Assembly: GCA_013044465.1 (NCBI GenBank)
Contig: JABEUL010000219.1
Location: forward strand, 1-8,546
Length of the DNA: 8,546 nucleotides
Direction: 5' to 3'
Source: Acidimicrobiales bacterium
Lineage (GTDB): Bacteria > Actinomycetota > Acidimicrobiia > Acidimicrobiales > JABEUL01
The first letter of the stretch is position 1; each line of letters starts with the position of its first letter. Both the position numbers and the translations under genes were made by a program. The notes beneath the pieces are model-generated. The model had not been told where the DNA came from, did no database searches, and was given only the letters and a program-made list of their open reading frames with translations. Positions 1-6,843 of the stretch are shown piece after piece.

Positions 1-171
1 ATAAACATATTGGCCAATTGTGATTAAGTTCTTGCCAGAATTGCATATTCAAGAAGCGAAAGAAATGAAACAGCCATTACTTAAGCAGCCTCCTAGAACT
101 TGATGATGAAGAAGTCATGGAACATGCGTGGCATTAATTCCTGGGTGTCAGCTTGGCAAGATTACTCTCAG

Positions 172-192
172 GTGCCTGAAGCATTCGGGCAC
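172..192 (-). terminator. Terminator-like hairpin after the DUF3048 gene
   Basis: The sequence forms a 9-bp stem (172-180 with 184-192, one G-T wobble) closed by a 3-nt loop. It lies 32 nt beyond the stop codon of the minus-strand DUF3048 gene, where an operon terminator would be expected. No T-run follows on either strand, so it is not a classical intrinsic terminator. It could be a U-less hairpin terminator, an mRNA-stabilising 3' stem or chance. The stretch from 1 to 171 beyond it shows no convincing gene. Confidence 0.4.
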
Positions 193-224
193 TGGAATAT
201 GGGGTTCAGTCTCTAATAAGCAAA

Positions 225-1229
225 TTACGAAACGGTAATACTTACCTGATCTGGGACAATTTCCACCCAGGTTCTGCCAGGATTTAATGGAATCTGATTT
301 CCATTGGAATCGGTGAGTATTGGCGCGCCATTTAGAGATGGCCTTGACCAAGTTCCATCAACTTCTATTCCGTTTCGAAATACGGAAGCCTTCCCAGTTC
401 CGGTCTGGAAAGCCACAACTTCAAGTCCACCTTGCGCATTTTCAACCCAAGGGCCAAATGTCACTGACTCTCTTTCGACCACTATGTTGGCAGCGTTAAT
501 TGGGGTTCCACTTGCATCGAGTTGTGTGGCACCCTGATACGAAAGTACCCATGAGTTACCATTCCAAGTCCAAGTTCCATTGTTAGTAGGAGAATAGTCG
601 ATATTGACACTTGATACTTTCTGGCCCGTTGGAGTAGCAAATGCATAATTGAAAATCGGAGCAGGCGGAAGGGTATCGGATGAATTGAGTTGCCATATCT
701 GGCTAGGGACAACGTATGTGTCATATGGAGCATAGCGACCTGGAGGGTTTTGCTGGAGCTGGGAGTGAGTGAATAAGTTGTCTTCAATGTCATTTGCCTG
801 ATAGACAGCCGACACGACCGGATCTATTCCTCCCACGTGAATAAAAATCGGCTTTGAAAGTTCGTCTAAAATCCCAACGTCAATCAACCTTGCAGATCTG
901 ACCGGCCCAACCTGCGGAGGCGACTGACACTGGAAAACTGCAACATACCTCGTTATGAATCCTTCAACCGGTTCTTCAAAAACAATGTCGGCGTTGTTTA
1001 ATCCGCTCTGAGGTCTGGCATTTGGATAGTTGTCAACCTTGATCGCAATTGCAGGTCTTGATGGCACAGCATTTTTTGGTGCCTGCAAACCAGTTAGCGG
1101 GCACGCCACAACTGGAACTGTGGATGTTGGTTTCTCTGTGGTTGGAGAAACTTTAAGAACCGTTGGGCTCGAGCAAGCCTGTGCCAATGCCAATAGCGGG
1201 ATTAGCGGGATAAATCGTAGAAACTTCAC
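225..1229 (-). CDS. DUF3048 (YerB-like) lipoprotein
   Basis: Predicted secreted lipoprotein of the DUF3048 family (B. subtilis YerB type), whose biochemical role is unknown. From the GTG at 1227-1229 the protein has 334 residues. It begins with a short basic N-terminus (MKFLRF) and a hydrophobic stretch ending in ALAQAC, so Cys19 is the likely lipidated residue. A Ser/Thr/Pro-rich tether follows, then the family hallmarks ARPQSGL (71-77) and GPVRSAR (108-114). The C-terminal half matches the second DUF3048 domain. A TTG at 1251-1253 would add eight residues ahead of the signal peptide. I prefer GTG because it gives a normal lipoprotein signal, although neither start has a clear ribosome binding site. 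The ATG at 1258-1260 opens a different frame that stops after six codons. The gene lies 38 nt after mnmA on the same strand and is probably cotranscribed with it. The family assignment is firm; the function is not known. Confidence 0.9.
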   Translation of the reverse strand: MKFLRFIPLIPLLALAQACSSPTVLKVSPTTEKPTSTVPVVACPLTGLQAPKNAVPSRPAIAIKVDNYPNARPQSGLNNADIVFEEPVEGFITRYVAVFQCQSPPQVGPVRSARLIDVGILDELSKPIFIHVGGIDPVVSAVYQANDIEDNLFTHSQLQQNPPGRYAPYDTYVVPSQIWQLNSSDTLPPAPIFNYAFATPTGQKVSSVNIDYSPTNNGTWTWNGNSWVLSYQGATQLDASGTPINAANIVVERESVTFGPWVENAQGGLEVVAFQTGTGKASVFRNGIEVDGTWSRPSLNGAPILTDSNGNQIPLNPGRTWVEIVPDQVSITVS

Positions 1230-1267
1230 ATCAAATATTTCAAGAATTAGCAATAGCCATTGACTAT

Positions 1268-2341
1268 TTAAATAATACTTTCTCGTCTGTCAACAATGCC
1301 GCCACCTAAAACCTCAGTTCCACTTTCTGCGTCGTAAAAGGCCACAGTTTGACCAGCTGCTACTCTTCTTTGGGCCTGGCTCAACTCAATAACTCCATCT
1401 TTAATCCAAATTGCCTCCAGAGGCTTGCCATGTGCTGAAACCTGGACGATAAAGGGAGTTCCATCTTGGGGAAATCCATCAAAAAAGTTCACATTTCTAA
1501 GCTTTAGAGTTTTATCAAGCAGATGCTCTAGTCGCCCAATCCTTACTTCCTTGCTTTTCATGTTCACATCGAGGACATACCTTCGCTGTCCTTCTGAGTC
1601 GTGCCCGATTTCTTTTCTCTGGCCAACCGTCATAACTTCTAACGCTGGAACTTCTCCAACTACCTCCCCGCTTGCATGATCGACTAGTTTCCCAGGTGTT
1701 AAAGGAATCCTCTCTTCCAAGAACTCTTTGCGACCCCCTGTGGCTAAAATAAAGCAAACATCCTGACTATCTGGTTTGGTGGCTGTTGGAAAATTCAACT
1801 TAGCCGCTACTTGGCGAACCTCATCTTTTGTCATGGCTCCTAGTGGGAAAAAAGTATGTTCCAATACTTTTGGATCAGTACCTGAAAGTACATAAGACTG
1901 ATCCTTTAGATCATCAACACTCCTAAATAACCTGGCTCTACCCGAGGAACTACTGTTCTTATTCTCAACTCGGGCATAGTGACCTGTGGCAATTGCGTCA
2001 AATCCTAAACGCATTGCTCTTTTGAACATTGCATCAAACTTGATGTGACGATTACATTCAATACACGGATTAGGGGTCTCCCCAATTGCATGTGACTCTA
2101 CATACGGATCAACCACTTTTTCATCAAATCCCTCAGTCATTCCCCAAACGTGATGATCAATGCCTAACCGTAGTGCGACTCGTCTGGCATCTTCAACGTC
2201 AGAAACTGAACAACATCCAGAATCACTTAGTCCACCCCATAACTTGAGAGTAACGCCAATGACTTCGTGCCCTTGCTCCATCAAAAGTGCTGCAGCTACA
2301 GAAGAATCAACTCCACCTGACATTCCTACGGCTATTTTCAT
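1268..2341 (-). CDS. mnmA: tRNA-specific 2-thiouridylase MnmA
   Basis: Cytoplasmic enzyme that adenylates U34 of tRNA-Lys, -Glu and -Gln and replaces its 2-oxygen with sulfur, giving s2U34 at the wobble position. The 357-residue protein is of normal length. It starts with the PP-loop ATP-binding motif SGGVDSS (residues 8-14). It has the GCCS segment at 42-45, the NPC..C motif with catalytic Cys93, the ATGHYA block near 118-123, and DQSY at 147-150. The second catalytic cysteine is Cys196 in DVCF. TVGQRK and the C-terminal beta-barrel follow. The ATG at 2339-2341 overlaps the upstream cysteine desulfurase stop by four bases (ATGA). With only a weak GGA upstream, translation is probably coupled. 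Pairing with a dedicated desulfurase parallels B. subtilis YrvO-MnmA, where sulfur passes without a Tus relay. That this pair works the same way is an inference. Confidence 0.97.
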   Translation of the reverse strand: MKIAVGMSGGVDSSVAAALLMEQGHEVIGVTLKLWGGLSDSGCCSVSDVEDARRVALRLGIDHHVWGMTEGFDEKVVDPYVESHAIGETPNPCIECNRHIKFDAMFKRAMRLGFDAIATGHYARVENKNSSSSGRARLFRSVDDLKDQSYVLSGTDPKVLEHTFFPLGAMTKDEVRQVAAKLNFPTATKPDSQDVCFILATGGRKEFLEERIPLTPGKLVDHASGEVVGEVPALEVMTVGQRKEIGHDSEGQRRYVLDVNMKSKEVRIGRLEHLLDKTLKLRNVNFFDGFPQDGTPFIVQVSAHGKPLEAIWIKDGVIELSQAQRRVAAGQTVAFYDAESGTEVLGGGIVDRRESII

Positions 2342-3486
2342 TTTGATATTCCAATCGATGACCTTAACTGCTCAACTGCTTTAGTCGTGGCGACAATAGC
2401 CTCGTTGATCTCATCTTGGTTAGAAGACCAACCAAGAGAAAACCTGATTGCAGCAGTGCCACTCTGACCACCGCCGATTGCCTGCAAAACGTGGCTAGGG
2501 GCAATTGAACCACTCGAACAAGCCGATCCCGCAGATGCCGCTACCCCGTATTCATCTAATAGGAAAAGCACTTCTTCTCCTTCGACTCCTTGAATGATGA
2601 CATGGAGAGTCCCTGGAACTCTTTTATTTTGTGAAACAGTTACCTCTAGTCCCTTAATATTTTCTTTCAGCCCTTTTTCAAGTGACTGGGTCAACTTAAG
2701 TGACTTCGCCCATTCCGATGCATTAACTGCCTTTAGCGCAGCACTTAGAGAAGCCGCTCCTACTACATCAACTGTTCCGCTTCGCCTGCCGCGTTCTTGA
2801 CCTCCCCCATGGTTATGGGGCGAAAGAGCGAGACCCTTCTTGGTCACAAGTGCCCCAACACCAACTGGTCCGCCAAGCTTGTGTGCACTCAGCGAGATCA
2901 TATCCACTTCACTAAATATCTCGCTAATGGGAAGCCATCCTGCAGCCTGGACTGCATCTGAGTGCACCAAAGCATGAGGAGAATTCTTTCTAACAATTTT
3001 TGATATTTCTGAGATTGGCTCTATGGTGCCTAACTCATTATTAGAAGCCATTATTGAAACTAAAACCACACTCTCATCAATCAATTCATTCAATCGATCA
3101 ACATCGACAACTCCGTCAACCCCTACTGGAGCCTTAATCAGTTCGAAACCAAATTGGTCGCAAGCAGCTTCAGCAGATACCAACACTGCACGGTGCTCAA
3201 TTTGAGAAATAACTACTTTTCCACCTTTGTCAAGCTTTTGAAGAACTCCAAAAATTGCCAAGTTGTCAGATTCTGTTCCACATGAAGTAAAGATCACTCC
3301 GCCTGGATCTCCGCCGACAATTGTGGCGATTTCTTCCCTACTTGTATCGAGAATTGCAGTGGCGCGCCTTGCTGCTCCGTGCTTCCCGGATGGATTTCCC
3401 AAATTTTGATCGTGCAAATGCGAGATCAATGCCGCTATTTCTGGTCTAATCGGAGAAGTTGCGGCATGATCCAAATAGGCTGCCAT
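2338..3486 (-). CDS. Cysteine desulfurase (NifS/IscS class), likely sulfur donor to MnmA
   Basis: PLP-dependent enzyme that converts L-cysteine to L-alanine and leaves a persulfide on its active-site cysteine. The 382-residue protein has the class-V aminotransferase layout: LDHAATSP at the N-terminus, IEHRAVL with the PLP-stacking His98, SDAVQ (Asp177, Gln180), SAHKLGGP with the PLP Schiff-base Lys203, GGGQERGRRSGT at 227-238, and catalytic Cys323 in SACSSGS. The short, glycine/serine-rich segment around Cys323 and the overall motifs fit group I (NifS/IscS), not SufS. It is the first gene of the operon, overlapping mnmA by four bases, with no iscU, iscA or suf genes visible. This supports a role in tRNA thiolation, although a supply to Fe-S assembly cannot be excluded. 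ATG 3484-3486 is the natural start. No Shine-Dalgarno sequence precedes it, so the transcript may have a very short leader. Confidence 0.96.
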   Translation of the reverse strand: MAAYLDHAATSPIRPEIAALISHLHDQNLGNPSGKHGAARRATAILDTSREEIATIVGGDPGGVIFTSCGTESDNLAIFGVLQKLDKGGKVVISQIEHRAVLVSAEAACDQFGFELIKAPVGVDGVVDVDRLNELIDESVVLVSIMASNNELGTIEPISEISKIVRKNSPHALVHSDAVQAAGWLPISEIFSEVDMISLSAHKLGGPVGVGALVTKKGLALSPHNHGGGQERGRRSGTVDVVGAASLSAALKAVNASEWAKSLKLTQSLEKGLKENIKGLEVTVSQNKRVPGTLHVIIQGVEGEEVLFLLDEYGVAASAGSACSSGSIAPSHVLQAIGGGQSGTAAIRFSLGWSSNQDEINEAIVATTKAVEQLRSSIGISK

Positions 3487-3503
3487 ATATATAGCTTATG
3501 GCA
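3481..3503. promoter_or_regulatory. Perfect 7-bp inverted repeat spanning the cysteine desulfurase start codon
   Basis: TGCCATA at 3481-3487 and TATGGCA at 3497-3503 are exact reverse complements separated by 9 nt. The left arm contains the start codon of the minus-strand cysteine desulfurase gene. The right arm touches its candidate -10 box. The position suits a repressor operator or an RNA hairpin covering the start codon. A repeat this short can arise by chance in a window of this size, so the function is inferred only. Confidence 0.3.
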
Positions 3504-3531
3504 TTATTGTGCCCTATGTAGCAGTCGGAAA
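3503..3531 (-). promoter_or_regulatory. Candidate promoter of the desulfurase-mnmA-DUF3048 operon
   Basis: Read on the minus strand, AATAAT (3503-3508) matches the -10 consensus at five of six positions. It is preceded at 17-nt spacing by TTTCCG (3526-3531), a poor -35. Transcription would start around 3496, about ten bases before the ATG at 3486. This fits the missing Shine-Dalgarno and a near-leaderless mRNA. The weak -35 keeps confidence low. Confidence 0.3.
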
Positions 3532-3730
3532 GGATCTTTCTCCAAGTTACAGCTTAGGAACAAATTCATTTACTACCTGACAAGCTGGTCATTTCCATTT
3601 TTTAATGATGCATTGAAGGCAATCCCATCATTTAGAGCGATTTTGACAAACGCCTTTTATATACCTGCCTCTACTTGCTCTTCTATAGTGCGATGTTTAA
3701 TTTATCCGGCAAGGTACTAAGGTTTAATAA

Positions 3731-5113
3731 ATGGATGATTTCCACGTAATTGTTGCAGCCAATCGTGGTCTAGCATTAGACGCTAAAGGAGATCTGTCTT
3801 TTGGATCAGGTGGCTTAGTTTCGGCCCTCATGCCTGCTATCCAAGGGAGAAAACTGACTTGGATAAGTGCTCCTCCATATAGTGGTGATGCAAACTTTGT
3901 CCCAAAAGACTTTGACAGCCACGTTGCAGACGGCATTACCCTTGATACGGTTCCGATGGATTTTGAAACCTACAATGGAGCCTACGACAGAATCTCAAAT
4001 GAAACCCTTTGGTTTTTGCATCACAATTTGTTTGATGCTACTTATCGACCGACATTTGATCACTCTTGGTATGAGAATTTTGAAGCCTATCGAACCTATA
4101 ATCAAAAATTCGCCCAAAAAATTGCCGAGGCCGCCAGTGAGAAATCTTTAGTCTTGATCCAGGATTACCATCTTTCGCTTCTTCCTCACTACCTGAGCCA
4201 GTTAAGACCGGAATTAAAAGTCTCACATTTTTCTCACACGCCAATATCAGAACCGAGCGTTTGGACAATGTTGCCCGATGAGATAGCACGTGAGATTATT
4301 TTAGGGATCTCTAAGGCCAAGATGGGGGTAGGCTTTCACACAACTAAATGGAGAGATAACTTCCTTGACTGCAGTAAAGCATACGGTATTGATTCCCCGT
4401 ATGCATTCTCACTTCCACTTGGGACTAACCCAGAGGAGTTAGATGAGACCAGGCATCATCAGGATTTCAAGGGCTACCAAGACCAATTTACGAGCCTTTG
4501 TGAGAATCGCCAACTTATTGTGAGAGTAGACAGATTAGAGCCATCTAAGAATATTTTGCGAGGATTTCATGCTTATGATGAACTCTTAAGCGCTAACCAA
4601 GAACTAAAGGAAAGAGTGGTATTCCTAGCACTTATTAATCCATCTAGAAGTTCGCTTGATATTTACAGACAATACCGTGAGAACATCGAAGTACTAGTGA
4701 GTTCAATTAATGAGAAATATGGCACGCCTAATTGGAACCCAATTGAACTCAGAATTGGGGACAACCGCATTCAATCCATGGCTGCTCTTAGTTTGGCAGA
4801 TGTAATATTTGTGAACCCTGTTCGTGATGGACTTAACTTGGTGGCCAAAGAGGGACCAATCATTAACCAGCGAAATGGTATATTGGCATTATCTAGAGAA
4901 GCCGGCGCATTTGCTGAGCTTCGTGATTCCTCCATTGAGATCCACCCGATGGATGTCAGCCAAAGTGCAGGAGCTCTATATAAGGCACTTACTTTAGACA
5001 AAGATGAGAGGACTCTATTAAGCCGAAGCGCTAAGGCTAGATGCTCTTCATACACGGCTAGAAATTGGCTGGATGACTTAATCGAAATTACCGCCGGACG
5101 ACAAAGTTACTGA
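3731..5113 (+). CDS. otsA: Trehalose-6-phosphate synthase (GT20 family)
   Basis: Cytoplasmic retaining glycosyltransferase that joins glucose from a nucleotide sugar to glucose-6-phosphate, giving trehalose-6-phosphate. The 460-residue protein carries the GT20 signatures: NR (11-12), the GSGGLVSAL loop (26-33), YNQKFA (123-128), QDYHL with Asp145, FSHTP with His169, GFHTTKWRDNFL (201-212), DRLEPSK with Arg268 and Lys273, and DGLNLVAKE (366-374). Against E. coli OtsA, as I remember it, the glucose-6-phosphate contacts seem kept (Arg12, Tyr85, Trp94, Arg306). This favours true trehalose-phosphate synthase over glucosylglycerol-phosphate synthase. The E. coli DYTKG loop is replaced by EPSKN. TAAGG at 3718-3722 lies 8 nt before the ATG as a ribosome binding site. 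TATAGT at 3684-3689 is a possible -10 box without a matching -35. The gene converges on otsB and overlaps its 3' end by 7 nt. Confidence 0.93.
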   Translation: MDDFHVIVAANRGLALDAKGDLSFGSGGLVSALMPAIQGRKLTWISAPPYSGDANFVPKDFDSHVADGITLDTVPMDFETYNGAYDRISNETLWFLHHNLFDATYRPTFDHSWYENFEAYRTYNQKFAQKIAEAASEKSLVLIQDYHLSLLPHYLSQLRPELKVSHFSHTPISEPSVWTMLPDEIAREIILGISKAKMGVGFHTTKWRDNFLDCSKAYGIDSPYAFSLPLGTNPEELDETRHHQDFKGYQDQFTSLCENRQLIVRVDRLEPSKNILRGFHAYDELLSANQELKERVVFLALINPSRSSLDIYRQYRENIEVLVSSINEKYGTPNWNPIELRIGDNRIQSMAALSLADVIFVNPVRDGLNLVAKEGPIINQRNGILALSREAGAFAELRDSSIEIHPMDVSQSAGALYKALTLDKDERTLLSRSAKARCSSYTARNWLDDLIEITAGRQSY

Positions 5114-5961
5114 TTGTTCCGACCAATTAATTCGAAAAACTCAATCAACTCCGCCCCACCTTTAAGGACAATGTCTGCTTCTTTAATTACCTCAAGTGCC
5201 GTTTCGTCTGATCCGATGGCAACTGCTAAAGCTTGAAAATCTGGTTTGACTTTGGAATCTCTAATTGCTTTCAATTCAGAAAATGCTGCAATGTCTCCAA
5301 TGTCATCACCTATGTAGCATCCACCATCCAGATCTTTAGAAAGCCACCGCACGACATTTGCTTTTGAAGGGAGTCCGGCTGGTCTTATTTCAACGCTAGC
5401 TTTGCCGTAATGAAGTTCAAGCTTGTAAGAGGCAGCTATTTTTTGGGCAAAAGCCTCAATGGACTCTTTGGCTTCTGGTTGGCGCCTCCAGTGAAGGGTC
5501 AACATGGATCCTTTTTTCTCCACAACTCCAATCAAATTCTCATTTTCTGCAAAGTTACTTGCCAAAAGCGCTACTTGATCAATTAATGCTTCCTTGACCA
5601 GTAATTCATCTTTTGAAATCGATGGGTAATTATCGTCATTTGATATTCCATTGCCCAAGGTTTGATGCTCGAGCCCATAAAGACCAAAGAGCTCGATCGG
5701 TGGAGGCTCTGCCAAAAGCTCATACTTCGGGTAGATTTTCTCAAACAAGAAGCTGCATTTGCGTCCAGAAACAATGGCCAATTTGTTAAATCGCCTACAA
5801 TTGGCAACAAATGCATCAAATAACTGCTCATCCAAGTAAGCATTTTCTGGAACTTCAACTATTGGACTTAGCGTCCCATCAAAATCACAGGCTACAAATG
5901 CACTCTGAGAAGTATCTTTGAATCTATCAATTAAGAGCAAAAGATTTCTATCGAGTTTCAT
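5107..5961 (-). CDS. otsB: Trehalose-6-phosphate phosphatase (HAD family)
   Basis: HAD-superfamily, Mg-dependent phosphatase that removes the phosphate from trehalose-6-phosphate to release trehalose, the second step after OtsA. The 284-residue protein contains motif I DFDGT (26-30, nucleophile Asp26 and acid/base Asp28), motif II SGR (65-67), and GLYGLEH at 93-99 in place of the usual NHG(L/A)E. The substrate-cap segment EIRPAG leads to Lys200, and motif IV is GDDIGDIAAF (218-227). The order and spacing match OtsB. The start is the ATG at 5959-5961. No good Shine-Dalgarno is present; TATCGT just upstream could be a -10 box for a very short leader. The LytR_C gene ends 85 nt upstream on the same strand, so cotranscription is possible. 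The stop codon lies inside the 3' end of the oppositely oriented otsA, which is unlike the usual otsAB or otsBA operon. Confidence 0.93.
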   Translation of the reverse strand: MKLDRNLLLLIDRFKDTSQSAFVACDFDGTLSPIVEVPENAYLDEQLFDAFVANCRRFNKLAIVSGRKCSFLFEKIYPKYELLAEPPPIELFGLYGLEHQTLGNGISNDDNYPSISKDELLVKEALIDQVALLASNFAENENLIGVVEKKGSMLTLHWRRQPEAKESIEAFAQKIAASYKLELHYGKASVEIRPAGLPSKANVVRWLSKDLDGGCYIGDDIGDIAAFSELKAIRDSKVKPDFQALAVAIGSDETALEVIKEADIVLKGGAELIEFFELIGRNNQ

Positions 5962-6046
5962 TCAATTACTAACGATAGTCCCCAAAATGCGCCATCTGCT
6001 GCACTAGATTTGCAATAGAGGTGCTAGGGAATTAAATAGAAGTTTG

Positions 6047-6616
6047 CTATCCGGCAACTGATGTAGCAGTTGAGGCAAATGGTGGGCCCAGGGCCACAAG
6101 TATCTCTGCGTTTCCAAGAGTCTTAACGGGAGGAGTTGCGGGCATAGGTGAAACCGAGGATGCTGGGAGGCCAAGACTGTGAGCCAAACCTAGGGCATCT
6201 CCTTGGCCACCACTTTGGTAGTAAATGGTTGTAGTTGTAGTTGGAGCCAAAGTGTCTGTTGCTGGCAAGGTGGTGTAACCATCATTTTTTAATACGCCAG
6301 TGAAATGAGCTGCCGCATTTGGAACTCCCGTGCCATTTGCCACCAAAACAACCACTTGTGAGACTGGAAGGGTTGTAAGTATCGTGGTAATGGGTGGAAC
6401 AGTTGTGGGTGCAGCAGTAGTTGAAGTGGTAGTTGAAAGATTGGCACTTGTTGGAACTGAGTTGGAGTCATGTATAGATCCAATTAGAGCAAATCCCATT
6501 ACAACTGCGACTACTAAAACAATTGCGCGTCGAATAGCCACTACCGATGAGACTCCACCAAAGCGGTTCTCAGGAAGATTAAAATCGTCATTAGAACGTA
6601 CCCTGTTGGAAGGCAT
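6047..6616 (-). CDS. Membrane-anchored LytR_C-domain envelope protein
   Basis: The 189-residue protein has a basic cytoplasmic N-terminus and one transmembrane segment (about residues 29-47). A Ser/Thr/Pro-rich extracytoplasmic linker (about 50-85) leads to a LytR_C domain (about 86-176), recognised by VVVLVANGTGVPNAA near its start and AEILVALGP near its end. LytR_C usually sits at the C-terminus of LytR-CpsA-Psr ligases. Here the catalytic LCP domain is absent, as in solitary LytR_C proteins such as mycobacterial VirR, which affects envelope integrity. A similar scaffold or envelope role is inferred. A second Thr run (126-130) lies within the LytR_C domain, between its two conserved halves. 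The ATG at 6614-6616 follows GGAG (minus-strand reading of 6625-6628) at 8-nt spacing, a good ribosome binding site that fixes the start. Confidence 0.85.
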   Translation of the reverse strand: MPSNRVRSNDDFNLPENRFGGVSSVVAIRRAIVLVVAVVMGFALIGSIHDSNSVPTSANLSTTTSTTAAPTTVPPITTILTTLPVSQVVVLVANGTGVPNAAAHFTGVLKNDGYTTLPATDTLAPTTTTTIYYQSGGQGDALGLAHSLGLPASSVSPMPATPPVKTLGNAEILVALGPPFASTATSVAG

Positions 6617-6648
6617 TAGAATGTCTCCATAGCTACAGCCTTATGGTT

Positions 6649-6676
6649 TTGACGGGCAATTGCAAGCATTTAACTA
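6649..6676 (+). promoter_or_regulatory. Possible promoter for tRNA-Thr
   Basis: TTGACG (6649-6654) lies 16 nt before TAACTA (6671-6676), giving a fair -35 and a moderate -10 on the plus strand. Transcription would begin near 6683, leaving about 60 nt of leader for 5' processing. A competing -10-like TAATAT at 6732-6737 lies just before the tRNA but lacks a well-spaced -35; the nearest, TTGAAA at 6714, is only 12 nt away. Confidence 0.25.
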
Positions 6677-6742
6677 ACTATTGCCCTCCTACCTCCCTAT
6701 TTCAATGGCAGAGTTGAAAACCATATACGCTTAATATGCATT

Positions 6743-6815
6743 GCCGGTGTGGCGCAGCTGGAAGCGCAGGCGATTTGTAATCGTCAGGTCGTGGGTTCGA
6801 GTCCCTCCACCGGCT
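6743..6815 (+). tRNA. tRNA-Thr (anticodon TGT)
   Basis: The 73-nt sequence folds into a full cloverleaf. The acceptor stem GCCGGTG/CACCGGC pairs perfectly over 7 bp. The D-stem GCGC/GCGC encloses an 8-nt loop with GG. The anticodon arm GGCGA/TCGTC has one G-U pair and the loop TTTGTAA, placing anticodon TGT at 6776-6778, which reads ACA threonine codons. The variable loop AGGTC is followed by the T-loop TTCGAGT. The T-stem GTGGG/CCCTC has a U-U mismatch at 6792/6806. The discriminator base is T6815 and the CCA end is not encoded. The gene stands alone, divergent from the LytR_C gene and convergent with the peroxidase frame, whose stop is 28 nt away. Confidence 0.95.
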
Positions 6816-6843
6816 CAAATTAAATCCCTGGTCAGAAGAGTAT

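Noticed and set aside
1..46. Possible N-terminus of a minus-strand gene running off the left edge (ATG 44-46, MQFWQELNHNWP...)
   Set aside because: Only 15 codons are visible, with no ribosome binding site and no recognisable family.
24..77. Minus-strand 17-codon ORF (start ATG 75-77) preceded by a perfect AGGAGG (89-94)
   Set aside because: The spacer of 11 nt is long, the product is tiny and resembles nothing I recognise, and an AGGAGG can occur by chance. Not strong enough to call.
3643..3666. TTGACA at 3643-3648 as the -35 box of the otsA promoter
   Set aside because: A perfect -35 hexamer, but the nearest AT-rich candidate -10 (TATATA, 3658-3663) is only 9 nt away and nothing suitable sits at 16-18 nt.
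3379..3720. Plus-strand ORF of 113 codons overlapping the desulfurase start and the intergenic region
   Set aside because: Cysteine- and serine-rich composition typical of an antisense shadow; its first third is opposite the well-supported desulfurase gene.
6330..6632. Plus-strand ORF of 100 codons opposite the LytR_C gene
   Set aside because: Valine-rich mirror image of the Thr-rich linker; it is a by-product of the low-complexity sequence on the other strand.
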